Below, piece by piece: positions 20,422 through 32,111 of a DNA stretch of 62,436 nucleotides. Numbering within the stretch: position 1 is the stretch's first letter; the number at the start of each line of letters is the position of its first letter. The stretch covers positions 1 to 62,436 of the forward strand of contig JANBPT010000169.1 of NCBI GenBank assembly GCA_027575765.1. The letters are read 5' to 3'. A program made the translations under genes and the position numbers. Origin of the DNA: Tieghemiomyces parasiticus. Lineage: Eukaryota; Kickxellomycota; Dimargaritomycetes; Dimargaritales; Dimargaritaceae. The notes beneath the pieces are model-generated. The model was not told where the DNA came from and searched no databases. It worked only from the letters and a program-made list of their open reading frames with translations.

Positions 20422-21432
20422 ATGCGCATCGCCACCGGTATCACCGCTCTTGCTCTTCTTCTCGGCGCTGTTGTGGCGGCCCCGAAGCGCCATAAGGATA
20501 AACCCACGTCAACGACCTCCGACGCCGCCTCCCCTACCGGGGGGAATGAAAACTGTCAGCCCATTACCTTCGGCTTTGACGACGCCAGCGACCTCGCCAA
20601 GTTTGTAGTTGACGGCGGGGGACTGGCCGAGGTACAAGACGGGCTGCTGGGTATGTATATGGCTGAGGGCCACGCTGCGACCACCCTGACCTACAACCAC
20701 ACGATCCAGTATGGCCGTTTCTCGGCCCGGCTCAAGACTCCCAAAACGAGCGGTATCGTGACGGCCTTCACCCTCCACGGGCCTTCCCACGACGAGGTGG
20801 ACCTGGAGTGGGTTGGGAGGGATCTTACTGCCCTTGACACCACGAATTTCAAGAGGGGGAAGGAGACCTCCATGACCAAGCTCCAACGTGTGCCCGTCCC
20901 CGAAGGCGAAGCGTGGGAGCAGTTTTGGGATTACGGGATCGAATTAACTCCCGACGCCATCCGGTACATCGTCAACGGTGAAGTTGAACGTACCATCGAA
21001 AACACTGATGACAAGATCTTCCCTTCCGAAGCCGATATTCTCAAATTCGGTATCTGGGACGGTAGTGACACTGAAGGTTGGGCCGGCGACAAGGTGGTCT
21101 ATGGCAACAATGTGTACCGAGCCTATATTGACTGGATCGTTATCGAGCCCATGTGTGCTGATGGCACCATCCCTTCGGCGCCACGGCCGCCCAATACTAC
21201 GGCTCTACCGGACCCTGTCGCCCCTGGGCCCCCGCCCGCCGGCGCTACCCCGGGCATCCCGCCGCCCCCGGCCGCCGAGAGCTCGCCCCTGGTCGCCGCC
21301 GCTGCCGCGAACCCAGTCCCGGCTGCTCCCGCCACTGAGAACCCGCCACCGGCTGCCTCCGCCGCCGTAGCTCCAGTCCCTACTGGCTCTGCCCTGACTA
21401 GTTCAGCCCTAGCTCCCGTCGCTTCGACCTAA
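20422..21432 (+). CDS. GH16 Crh-type cell-wall transglycosylase
   Basis: 336 aa, single exon. Family members cross-link chitin to beta-glucan in the fungal wall. Residues 1-20 are a clear signal peptide (MRIATGITALALLLGAVVAA). A short basic/Thr-rich linker leads to the GH16 domain (~45-255). The catalytic motif DEVDLEWVG is at ~124-132, with Glu125 expected as nucleophile and Glu129 as acid/base. KTSGIVTAFTLHGPSHDEVD fits the Crh (Utr2/Crr1) pattern, as do WDYGIELTPDAIRYIVNGE and GIWDGSDTEGWAGD. The last ~100 residues are Pro/Ala/Ser-rich, probably O-glycosylated. Unlike most Crh proteins, no hydrophobic C-terminal GPI-addition tail is obvious, so it may be freely secreted or wall-bound through the linker. 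No chitin-binding module is visible. A TATA box upstream suggests regulated, strong expression. Confidence 0.92.
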   Translation: MRIATGITALALLLGAVVAAPKRHKDKPTSTTSDAASPTGGNENCQPITFGFDDASDLAKFVVDGGGLAEVQDGLLGMYMAEGHAATTLTYNHTIQYGRFSARLKTPKTSGIVTAFTLHGPSHDEVDLEWVGRDLTALDTTNFKRGKETSMTKLQRVPVPEGEAWEQFWDYGIELTPDAIRYIVNGEVERTIENTDDKIFPSEADILKFGIWDGSDTEGWAGDKVVYGNNVYRAYIDWIVIEPMCADGTIPSAPRPPNTTALPDPVAPGPPPAGATPGIPPPPAAESSPLVAAAAANPVPAAPATENPPPAASAAVAPVPTGSALTSSALAPVAST

Positions 21433-22193
21433 ATTTTCTTTAACCACCGGGTGTGGGACCCTTTAATATCCTGCTGGCCACTCCCCCCTATTACCTCATG
21501 TTTACTCTTCCTCCATGCACTACCTAGCTAATCTTCTCTACCCGCTACTGTTCTTTTGAATTTGAATACATATTTCAGCTACTCTGCTGATTTGCCCGCG
21601 TCGCTTCGATCCGGTCCTAATAAATATGTACAATACGCACCTTCCAGTCATCACGCTTGGCCAGACTTTGCCACACCAATGGAAGGGGTGATCTGTCGGC
21701 TACAATCGTCTCCAGTGCCTGTACCTGGCGGGCTATCTCATCAGAGCGGGCTACCCAATTGCGCAAAGGGGCGCCTTGCGTTATTGCCAAGCCCGTCGGC
21801 TACAAACGTTGCCCCTCCGGCCGGCTGCCTTAGTGACCCCTCACTGCATAATCGGTAATATATGCCCCCGGCGGGTTGCTCAGCCAATGGCGGGCAATAG
21901 AGTCTCCTCCAAGTAATAACAGTACTAACTACACCGGTGCAACTGAGAGTAATTGGATTAGTTTAAGTACACGGCGATAATGAAAAAGAAGTATGATGCT
22001 GGCTCAGCCTGCGTCCCCCATTTCGTCATGCAAGGCAGAAAAGGCTTAAAAATACTGAGGCATTCGAGCGGATGTAATGCACGAGTAACAGCGGCAGTTT
22101 GATGAAGACCATTGGAACCGTACTACGCGGAAAATTAAAGGGGGCGGCGGGAGGGATGTGTGCTCACAGCAACACAGCTCTCTCTGTTAGCTC
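21433..22193. other. Intergenic between convergent GH16 and G alpha genes
   Basis: The 3' flanks of two convergent genes. The sequence is less GC-rich than the genes and contains AATAAA-like words (for example aataaata near 21620 on the plus strand). No coding frame is supported. Confidence 0.5.
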
Positions 22194-23592
22194 TTACAAG
22201 AGACCGCAGTCCCGGATATTGGCCTGGATGATAATGTCGTTGATGGCGGCCATGACAAATTTGATCTGATGGGTATCCGTGGCGCAGGTGAAGTGAGTGT
22301 ATACCTGCTTTTTGTCGGACTGATTGAGTGACACGAACCGCTTGTGGAGATAATCGCAGGCCCGGTCGTAGTTAGTGCCACCTTCGTAGTCCGGGAAGTA
22401 CTGGTCAAGCGGGGACTTGGGTAGCTTGGCCCGGAAGAGGTCAATCTTGTTGAGAAACAGAATAATGGAGGTGCGCACAAACCACCGCGAATTGCAGATG
22501 GAATCAAAGAGGGTCAGGGCCTCCTGCATTCGATTCACCGTCTCGTCTTCAATGAGTACCTGGTCATATTCGCTGATGGCCACCAAAAAGAAGATGGCGG
22601 TTACATTCTCGAAGCAGTGGATCCATTTCTTGCGCTCGGAGCGCTGGCCGCCTACGTCCAGCATGCGGTAGGTAAGTTCACCGACCATGAAAGTGGTCTC
22701 GGTGATGCCTGTCGACTTGACACGTGACCGTAACACGTCTTGGTCGTTTGGAACATAATCGGGTCGGCCGATGCGGTCCATGGCCTCAAAGTAATAGGTA
22801 GCCGAGTCGTTGAGCTGAAACTCACGGGACCGGGCCACGCAGGCCCGCACGCCCTCGTCACGCCACAGCGAGGTAATGGCATGCGCAACCTCCCGGTGCA
22901 TAATGTCATCGTCAAACTGGGCGGGTAGCTGCTGGATCAAGGCCGCATATTTTTCTCTCCCTGGGTCGGCCAGGGGGATATCCATCGTGACCATGGCCTC
23001 GACGATGGCCCGCATAGACTGGGTAACGTTGGAACAGATGATGGCGCGGAAGGATTCGCGCTCGTCGCGGGAGTAGCCTCCGTCGTGGATGAGTTTCATT
23101 TGCTTGAGGATGGTACTCTTGCCGGATTCACCGGCGCCTGGATCGAAAAGGGATATTTAGAGAATGGGGGAGCCGCCGGTGGTAAGTATGGAGGCGAACA
23201 ATAGGCAGGGCGATGGGGCAGCCCACGACAGAAGTCTGCAGGCGGTCCTCGTTGTGTAGCCAACGCCATGAGCCTGGCTGCGCTGATGGAAGAAATCAGA
23301 CAATGGTTCCTTCATGGTGGCCGCCCCTTTGGGGGCCACTGCTATTAGCCGAGTATGGTGTGGTGATTTCCCCCCCCCCTCACTTTCTTCGCCTCGTTCT
23401 GTCGTCGAAGAGGGGAGACAGCCACCGGACTGGACGGGGTGTTAAGCTAGATGGCTAGGATTGTGGTGTCTTACCTAATAGAAGTAGTTTGACCTCGTCG
23501 CGCATGGTCATACGATCACGCTTAAGCTGGTTGTCGATCTCCTCGTTGCGACGCCGGTTTGCCTCGTCCTCTTGGCTCGTGCAGCAGCCCAT
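22194..23592 (-). CDS. Heterotrimeric G-protein alpha subunit (Gi-like)
   Basis: Two exons on the minus strand, 23592-23475 and 23137-22194, encode 353 aa, the typical G alpha length. It couples seven-helix receptors to MAPK or cAMP signalling at the plasma membrane. The N-terminus MGCCTSQ carries the glycine for myristoylation and cysteines for palmitoylation. The P-loop GAGESGKST is at ~40-48 and is split from exon 1 by a 337-base intron. Switch I has the arginine in RVKSTGITETTF, switch II is DVGGQRSERKKW with the catalytic glutamine, and NKID and TCATDT bind guanine. The C-terminus DCGLL has a cysteine four residues from the end, as in pertussis-toxin-sensitive Gi-type subunits and fungal group I alphas (Gna-1/Gpa). 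All catalytic residues are intact. Confidence 0.97.
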
Positions 23593-26500
23593 GGCGAATT
23601 AACTGGTCAGGGGGGATGCGAGGATACGTAGTGAACAAAGAGGTTAGTGTTAGCCCGCGGTATCCGGTTGTTGAGGCTTCCGAGCGAACCGATTAATCTG
23701 TTGTCCCATTCCTCTCGACCCATGCTATCAAAACGCCATCGCATCCAAGCACCTCACCCCCTGGTTTTCTCCCGGGTTTAAAACAGGGGTGGTGAACTAT
23801 CTAACGTACGTCTCTGAAGGGGGTTGACCTGCAGCCACACCGGCCGCAGCCGGCGGATAACAGAGAGGGCGGTTGGGCAAGTGCTCGGTGGTATGATGTG
23901 GGCCTGTAGCCGCCGATGGAGCGGCGCCCTTGACGGCCACAAAGGACCGAGGAGGAGGGAATGCGTCATCAACTCCTAGCGTATAAAGCCACATACCTAA
24001 AGGCTAGCGGACAGGCTGGGGACAGTGGTAGGTAAGGGGAGGGGGCGCTGTGCTGCGTGGGAGGGGAGACGGCGTCGCGGGTGGCGAATACAGACGAAAC
24101 TAGCGGGCCTAAGCAGCCTGCTATTATTTAGCAGTAGACGAGTACACCGGTCGAAGTTGGCGGGCGTTTCAAGTCCGAGACACGGCTGTAAATTGCCCGG
24201 GACGGCAGACGGGCCAACTAGTCGAGAAACGATAACCCGATAATCAGGGTTCACGAACGTATGGCAAGATAAATAGGTGCAAACGCGGGGGGGAGCGTAC
24301 AGGTACGTGTGAAAAATATTCGGCCAGGGGGAAAGGGTCGCCCAAGCATGGAGCGGCGACCCTCGTCCATATATAGGATACGAGAGACGCAAGGGACGAG
24401 CTCGTTAATCAAGGGGCGGAAAAAGGAGGCCTGCCAAAATGAACCACCGAATTGGGACACTTCGCCTCGTTGCTCCATAGCCTCCCCCCTCCGTCCTGTA
24501 TTGGTGGACGCAAAGACATGATCTCGCTGCACACGGGACCAATAGCCACGCCCGCTCTGCGACTTGCTTCTTTTCTTTCGGTCCCACCCGATTTCGTAGC
24601 CAGCGGCTCGACTCAACCGCACCACCGCCCCCTTTCATCTTCACCACGGCGGTGGTATCTAGAATGACATCGTGGGTGCAAGCACCCTCCAGGCACATGG
24701 ACTGTGCGGAACAAATCTCGCTTTTGCCCCCCCCCGAGTGGGAGGTCAGGACGGTAACACCGACTGGTAGGAGTGCCGCGAAAACAGACGGGCTCGTTAC
24801 GTCAAATGCAAGGCGTAGTTCGATATGGATAAGACGGATTGGACCTAAAAAAAGATCACTTGGTTCTAGCGCTAATCCTCGCCAGTCTGCATCACTGGCC
24901 TCCTTGGGGCCGAAACACGATACGACCCGTGATGAGGGAGATAGAAGGGATTGCAACTTAGGATCGACCGCTGTTCGCCGAGGCGAGGTGGCCGCCCGGT
25001 GTCCACTGCTGCATGTGATGGCCCAACGGGTTATCCAAAGAAAGAGAGGGTGCGCTTATAGTGGGTGGGTCTAGAAAGGTTCCGCGAGCCGAAACGGGTA
25101 CAATGTGGGGTCGATATTACTACCATGACTGACTGGGGCCGACAAGTTTGTGTCGACTCTCGGTCCTGCGCAGCAGCAAGATAGAGGAGCAGCGTGGCAA
25201 CTACTAGGGGGGGGGGGGTTCGGACCACCTACCGACTAGACCCTCGGGCGGATATTCAGCCGCTGGGAGGTGAACCAGGTTGGCAAGCCGCCAGCAGTGA
25301 GTGCATTAGATCGTTGGCGTACCGACACTGGTGCCAAAAGATATCATTTGGTGGGGTCTGTCCTCAGCACGCACCCATCTCCCACCCCCATTCTACGGAC
25401 CCGTCACGAAACCTCTCTGCCTTCACCACTCCTACGAAGATCGCCACGCTGTGTAGGCCAATGGAGGGGCTCAGTGGGATCGGAGCGGGACGTTTGAAGG
25501 GCCTACATGACTGGCCTCTCGGCCAGGATCGGTAGTTGAGTGGACGAGGCTATCCCACCGCGATTGGCCACACCGAGGTGGATCGCACTCTGGTCCTCGC
25601 AGGAGCTGGGGAATGGAGGGAGGAGGTGACATAAATGTATTTAGAAAGGGGGCGTTTGGCAAGTACCATGGAACCTGGCATAAGGATGGTGGCTCTAACC
25701 GTAGCTTGCACATGGCCGGGCGCTCAACTTGATGCGCGGTTCGGTAACGAAGTACTCCTCCGGGGCGGTATTGTGATAAAAGTAGATGACGATTAGGGCT
25801 ACTCGTACCGCCACCCGTAGCAAAGGAAAGGATGGGAGTCCGCGTATTATTCAGGGCCATCGCCTACGATTCCTTAGTAGAAGCGGAAAAGTCGACTGGA
25901 TACTATGGCCTACCCTTAACGCAGTTGCAAGCTTACTTTCCCTCACTGCGGGATAAGTATCCTATCCCCTGCTTTCTTTCGTATAAATAGTGAAGACGAA
26001 CGTTATCGAGTACAAGAGGGCCCATGGCCACCTACCAGCAGTCTGTGCTTTACATGGCCCATTGCCCCCCACACAGCTTGATCAGCCTGCTGGGGTACCC
26101 GGAAGTATGTTAGGCCTCTCCAGAATGTCGGCTTGCTTTTGTGCTGACTACACTACTCCTGTGCTCTGCTGCCCAAGCTGATCGCATGGCAACTCGTAAT
26201 CCAATTCCTAAGGGGGCCTTGGTGGCGTAGGCCCCTGCGCTCAGCCCTGCCGTCTCCGACGCGAGGCCCCGATGGATTTTGGTGCAATTAAAGCCTACCA
26301 AGTCTACAGCCACCTCGTTAGTTGGTTCACACTAATCCCGTCGATGTGGACCTCTGACTATTAGGAGTCCGCGATGGCGCAGGCAGGCCGCGCCAGTTGG
26401 CAGAAAGCACGTCGGTACGACCTAGGGCACCAGCAAAGGGGACTACACATTGCCCTCAAAATCCTCTCGAATAGAGTGATGAACAGTAGGTAGTAGTGGA

Positions 26501-28030
26501 CAAGAGCGCAGTGTCTAACCCGAGAACACTACCAAGCTATGTTGTAGTGAAAGTTATGCCCGGTAGTTGTTACCTCTTTCTGTTAGCGGGGCAGGTCTCC
26601 GTTAATACGGCCTGCAGTCACAGGTGGTCTACTGCTGATACATCTGGTCGTTGGTTTGGGTCGCCTGTTTACGGACCCACACAGGTACCGTACTTAGGGG
26701 GTGCTTGGCACTAACCCACTCCGAAGTAGGACGACGCCCATAGGGTATAATGCCGTCGGCGTACTGGGAAGCCGGTGGAGCCCCGAGTCTCCCCGGGAAT
26801 ACCTGGCAAGCCTAGTACCACCATGGCAGGGATCCAGATCGACTTGCACACGGGAAGGATGATGGTATTCGACCCACCGCATTGGGTATCATGCCAAGGC
26901 TAAATACTATTCCACGCTTAAACCCGGCTGTGAGGCATCGACCCAGCCGGTTGTTGAGGTCGCCACTGTGGTTCTTGGTTGACAGCAGCACGTTGTGACC
27001 GGTTAGGGACCGCTATTGCCTTCGGGAAAGCACACCGCGACTTACAGTAATCCTGAATGTTTGAGGTAGGCGCCGCTCGGGTAAGCGAGAGAGAGGGAGT
27101 AGGGGGTTGACCTGTGGCGGCCGTGTCGACCTAACTCTAGCTTTAGTTGCCTCTTATCCCATTCGAGTCGCAGGGCAACGAAAGGAAAACGATCACCATA
27201 CCCGCATTACCCGGGCGTCGGTAGGCCGGCGTCGTCCCCCCGCCGTTGCTTGCAGAGGCCTGCCCCCCTCCCTCTTCATGCTCACGCCGTTCGACTATGC
27301 ATCGAAACGGGTGGTCGAAGCGCCGAACAGGTCGAGCTGGCTGGTATTACCAAGCCTTCAAAGCGCTTATGGCGGCGGTTCATGCACCTTAGATCCGCAC
27401 CTGGACCCTTCGACTTCACAGTCCGCTCGCTCCGTTGGTCCTTGGCGGCAGTTTAGCTAGGTGGTTCGCCAGCCGCGCACCCGCCCTTACCACGGCGTAA
27501 AGTGACTCCGCCTGTGTGGTTACCGGGCGGTCTAACGATGCGGTCAAGCCCCAGCGTACCGAGGTGCCTTAGCTCTCCTACTCTCGTCGGAACTCGGTGG
27601 TCGCTTCCTTTGTAATCAAAAGCCAACTACGCCACACGGCTCCGACCGAGTCGCCCTCCTCTCCTCACCCGCTCCATTCATCTCCGCCTCCTGGCACCCT
27701 TCCCACGCGTACGCAAACACTTGCGCTGGGGCCCAGTCCCACTCGGTCGTTTGCATGCCATTGTTTGGCCTCTTTTGGACCGCCGCAAGGGGGCTCACTC
27801 GCCTGTCCCACCTTGCCAGTTTGGTCTCTGGCCATTACATGCATTCCGCCTTGATTGCCCCCTCCTTCCACCATCTCCTACGGCATTGCCCCACAGCTGA
27901 TCCTTTGCTCGCCTTACTTCATTCCGCTCCTAACTCGTGCCTCTCCGCTGTGGCGTTTTCGCCTGCCTGTGTCATCTGAAGTTCTCTGACTCCGACTCTG
28001 GCCGCGCTTCTCCACACAAATACCCTACCC
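23593..28030. other. Gene-poor 4.4-kb region
   Basis: This is the longest of the gaps without a recognisable gene. Open frames are short, lack conserved motifs and show codon use unlike the neighbouring genes. A good TATA box (TATAAATA, 25982-25989) is followed 35 bases later by an ATG at 26024 with a 29-codon frame, which may be a first exon or chance. The last ~400 bases before 28031 are CT-rich and probably the PDK1-type promoter and leader. No tRNA, repeat family or transposon signature was recognised. Confidence 0.4.
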
Positions 28031-29654
28031 ATGGCTTCCCCGCGGCCGGATCCCGCCGCGGCCGCCCCGGGCTCGCTAGCGAAGCGTACCGTCCGCGACT
28101 TTACCTTTGGACGGATCTTAGGCGAGGGCTCGTACTCCACCGTAAGTCTACCTTCGCCTGGGCCTCCCCCCCATACACCCCTACCCCTGTTCCTCCCCCT
28201 CCCCCGACTGACCTGTGCCTTTATCTCCCCACCCTTGGCTCCGCCTCTCCGCTCACCTACACCAGGTTATGCTGGGTACTGACCAGACCACCGGCCAGCA
28301 GTACGCCGTCAAAATTCTGGACAAACGCCACATCATCAAGGAGAAAAAGACCAAGTATGTCAATATCGAGCGCAACACTCTCAACCGACTCAACCATCCC
28401 CTGGTTGTGCGCCTGCACTTCGCCTTCCAGGATCCCACGAGCCTCTACTTCGTGCTGGACTATGCCGAGCACGGCGAACTCCTGACCCTTATCCGCCGCT
28501 GCGGCCAGCTCCCCGAGGTCAATGCCCGCTTCTACCTAGCCGAAATTGTCACGGCGGTGGAGTACCTGCACAGCCGTGGAGTTGTGCACCGTGACCTGAA
28601 GCCTGAGAATATCCTGCTGGACCGAGACATGCACATCAAATTGACCGACTTTGGTACCGCTAAACTGACCGATTCCGCCGATGCTGGACCCCCACGTGCC
28701 AACTCCTTCGTCGGAACTGCTGAGTACGTCTCACCGGAGCTGTTAACTGACAAGGCCGTAGACCGGCGGTCGGACCTCTGGGCCTTGGGCTGCATACTCT
28801 ACCAGTTGCTCTCCGGTCGTTTACCATTCAAAGGTGCCAATGACTACCAAACGTTCCAGCAGATTATTCGTCACGAGTACACGATCCCCGACGACTTCTC
28901 CCCGGCCGCCCGCGACCTCGTCACCCAGCTACTGGTAAGTGGTCATATTCTGGTCGCCCCACTTCCCCTTCACCGCCACTACACCCCTCAGCTTACCTGT
29001 AAACTTAGGTTGTATGTGTAACGCTTACTTACCGCCTCCTTGATCTCCTCTACATGTCAGGCTGCCAACCCTGCCGACCGGATCGGCGCCGCCGGCCCTG
29101 ACCTCGCCGCCGTCAAGGCCCACCCTTTTTTTTCCGGCCTCGACTGGCGTGACCTCCACCTGCAGGTCCCGCCGCCGCTCCCGGCCCCATCACCTCCTGT
29201 CGGCCCGTGGAACGGCACGGCGAGCGACGATGATGAGGACCTGATTGATGACTCGGATTTGTTCCAACGTCTGCAGGCGCTACCCGTCTACGAGGGCGGG
29301 GGCGCTCTGCCCGCCGATCTCGGGAGCTATACTCTACCGCGGCCGTCGTCGTCGGACCCACCCACCGTAAGTGCCGCATCCCCTCCTCTACGGTCACCCC
29401 CGCGCCTGGTTACCACCCCGCCTCAGCCCTACACCATGCCATCATACTACGACCCCCACCCGTCGCAATCCAGTCTGTCCTACTCGTCCACCCAGTCGCC
29501 GCCCGACCCTCACTTTCACAACCTCCACCACACCGAGCTGGCGCTACACGAGGGGGGTAAACTGTCGCAGTCGGCTCAGCCGTGGACGTGGCGGGGTCGC
29601 CTAGCATTACGCCTGTCATCACTCTGTCCCTGCATCTGCGGGTCCCGGCCGTAA
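28031..29654 (+). CDS. PDK1/Pkh-type AGC protein kinase
   Basis: Three exons, 28031-28141, 28266-28934 and 29061-29654, give 457 aa. PDK1 homologues phosphorylate the activation loops of other AGC kinases downstream of sphingolipid or phosphoinositide signals. The glycine loop ILGEGSYSTV is completed across intron 1. YAVKILDK carries the ATP lysine. DYAEHGELL, HRDLKPENILL and DFGTAK follow. The activation segment has ANSFVGTAEYVSPELL, the PDK1-specific T-loop with its autophosphorylated serine. The catalytic domain ends in exon 3 (ADRIG...AHPFFSGLDW). The tail is Pro/Ser-rich with an acidic patch (DDDEDLIDD). No C-terminal PH domain is seen; the GTAAGT overlapping the stop codon at 29654, and another near 29367, could be donors, so extra 3' exons remain possible. 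The kinase part is secure; the tail is not. Confidence 0.88.
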
Positions 29655-30813
29655 GTTGGTCTCCCATGGAGGTATGACGAGCGCTGTGTTCTGACCTTTC
29701 TCCTTCATTGTTTTCCCCGCCCCCTTCTATCGTTTCTCCACCCGCACCGTCACCCTTCTTTGTACACCCCGTCTTTCCTATACCCTTCTCCGCCCATCGC
29801 CCAACACAGGCCGAACCCTCGGACCCCAGCCCTTAAAGCCTCTTACTTTCCTTGCCGCACCGACACAGTCACTGTACCTCGCCAGCCCGCTTGCGTAATT
29901 TATTTCTCATTTCGTTGTAAAATTAGGAAATCCCCCTGCCTTCCCCGTGTGCTCTACCCTCGTATCTGTATCCATACCTGTGAACCTGCGCGAGTCGCCT
30001 TCTCTTGCCCCACTATCGACACCCCGTCTCCCAATACACCAATCAACATACACCCATAAAAATAGAGAGATCCCCATAACCGGATTAATCCAAACTGGTG
30101 CGGTCTTGCCGGCAGGTATAACGAAGGTCCCCCCAGGACCTCTCCACTAAGCTGCTACGCGAATGGCTCATTGGGTGGTCGCTCTCATTTGGAGGACGGA
30201 TATTTGGTTTCCTTAATGGGGATAGAAGATTGCCGAGTCGAAGTTGGATGCCAGTTAAGTACGACAAAGGTTACACGGTGGCCCATTCGCTAGATACCCA
30301 CACCCGTCCATGATAAATGAATAGTCCAGCTTTCATCCACCAGATCGGGCGTCCATACCCTTTATTGTAGTAATCGACCTCGTTCTTACGGGGAAACTCC
30401 ACCGCCCCGCCATACACCACTGATGAGAGGAGGGGTTGAAAAATGATGACCAAGCGTCTGGTCGGTATGGCGCGGGCTCAGGCTGGTGCGGTTAGCCGGC
30501 TGGTCGCGCCATAACGAAAGAGGACGTCTAGGTATGGCATACTTCAACCTGCCCAGGCCTACCACTGTTTAAGCGGCCGATTGGCGCCCTTCACCTGTTC
30601 ACGGTCCATCTTCGCGGTAATAGATAGAGGAGGAGAAACGAGTCACAAGTCAAATTACCTCAGATAATACCGCCCCAGAATACCCCGGCTGACACGGCCA
30701 CGCCGGAAGTTAGCTTCCACGGCATGTCGGACCGCTTGTGGCGGGGTGGCTTAGCTCGTCTATCACTTTCCTTGCATCACAAGTGTGGCGCCGCAAGGTT
30801 CCCGTTGTTTTGC
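29655..30813. other. Intergenic between convergent PDK1-type and MED8 genes
   Basis: The first ~400 bases are CT-rich and may be 3'UTR or intron of the PDK1-type gene (acceptor-like acacag near 29809). The rest is without coding signal. A tRNA A-box-like word near 30739 was examined and rejected. Confidence 0.45.
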
Positions 30814-31803
30814 CTATCCAGCCGTACCGCTTGACACGAATCGCATCAGTCGCTCCAGGTCAGTTGTGGCCTCCTTGAGCAAACCCGCGGCCCTGGCCGG
30901 TGACAGCTGCGGGGGAGGTTCGGCGGCGGCCGCCCGCACCTCGGCCTCATCAACGATGCGCAGCTTGAGTTGGGGTCGGTACTGGTCCAGGTGTTTCTCG
31001 AGACTCTGCTCTGCTGAGAGACAGACAGCGTCGTGGGCCTCCGCTTTGGACTAGATGAGGATTGGGTATAGGTGAGGGTCATTCGCCGGTTAGAATACGT
31101 GAAATGGCTGAGGTCAGTCGAATACCGAGAAAAGCTAGTGACTTGCAGGCTTTCCTTGAAGGAGAAGAGGCAAGGCAGCAGAGCGATGGTTTGGGATCGG
31201 TATTTGACCAGCGTTACCTTCCACAGTTTAAGTTCCTCGGCCGGTGGGCCACTGCCGACGAATCGTTCCTGGAGAGCCTGGGTCACGCCCGCCGCGTAGC
31301 AGGTCTCAGCTTCCCGGATCAATACCTCCTGGGCCTTCTCAACCTCGGGGACAAGCTTGGTACGGAGCAGCACGGCCAGGACTTGTTGCTCCTGGTCAGT
31401 GCCTACGGGCTCCTGCGGATGCAGTACCATCTTTCGCAGCGCTGACAGATGGTTCTCGCTGAGTACACGGTTTAAGCTGACGTAACGGGCCACCAGAATA
31501 TTGAACTTGTTCAGGATTTCGGGCCTGGAAGGAGCAGAAGAGCGCGAGAACAGCGACGGAGGAGGGAGGGTTATGAAGGGTGGTCGGGAAGAAAAACACC
31601 GGTCAATGCTGGCTTGGGAGTGGGATGGCGCCAGGCCCTGGGGTGCGCTGTCCAGTCCTGGATACTTACCACGATGCGGTGAACGGGAAGCGCGGGTCCG
31701 TGGCCTGGAGGAAAGGGAGAAAGGAGTCTCGGAGCTGCTGCAGCTTGGATCGCAGGGACTCCAACTCGGCGATCTGCTTGGCGTCATCGTAGAATGGGTC
31801 CAT
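30814..31803 (-). CDS. MED8: Mediator of RNA polymerase II subunit 8
   Basis: Three exons on the minus strand, 31803-31670, 31524-31218 and 31050-30814, join to 225 aa. MED8 is a head-module subunit of Mediator and works in the nucleus in transcription initiation. The N-terminus starts MDPFYDDAKQIAELESLRSK and continues with a leucine-rich coil (LQQLRDSFLPFLQ). Intron 1 splits the TGG codon of WPEILNKFNIL, the family's W-x2-hydrophobic-L-N-K-F segment. The best signature is VLAVLLRTKLVPEVE in exon 2. Exon 3 adds a mostly helical tail rich in Ala and Glu. Each junction keeps frame. The gene is divergent from POLD2 across only ~308 bases. Confidence 0.88.
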
Positions 31804-32111
31804 GGTGGCGATAGGTTACAAGGGAGGGGAGCTGTCATGCAATAGGGAGGAGATGACAGCGCGCGTGAACCGACAGGTGGAGACAAAACTTAAAGGCCAC
31901 GAACGCGATGAGCCCAGGGTTAACCCCAGTGGACTTGGTGACGCTGATTGGCAAAATTCGAACCTGACCCTCCCCCCTACCGACGTCTGTACGAATGCAA
32001 ACAAACCCCCAATTTGGACCGTAGTTTAGGCCATACTCGCTTCCACCGTTGCAACGCCTTTCCGTCATTGCTTTCACATTCACCATTGTCAGCTACCCTT
32101 AACCAGTCGCC
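31804..32111. promoter_or_regulatory. Short divergent promoter MED8 / POLD2
   Basis: Only 308 bases lie between the two ATGs, so the genes must share or closely abut promoters. No TATA box is obvious; the sequence is balanced in composition. A bidirectional promoter is inferred from spacing. Confidence 0.6.

Noticed and set aside
24405..24956. 183-codon open frame on the minus strand in the gene-poor region
   Set aside because: No domain, mixed codon use, and Gly/Cys clusters that arise from G-rich DNA.
27107..27460. Open frames ending near 27456-27460
   Set aside because: Two overlapping plus-strand frames of similar length, neither with a known motif.
30733..30810. tRNA-like A box (tggcttagctcg)
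   Set aside because: No matching B box (the ggttc nearby continues ccgtt) and no cloverleaf could be formed.
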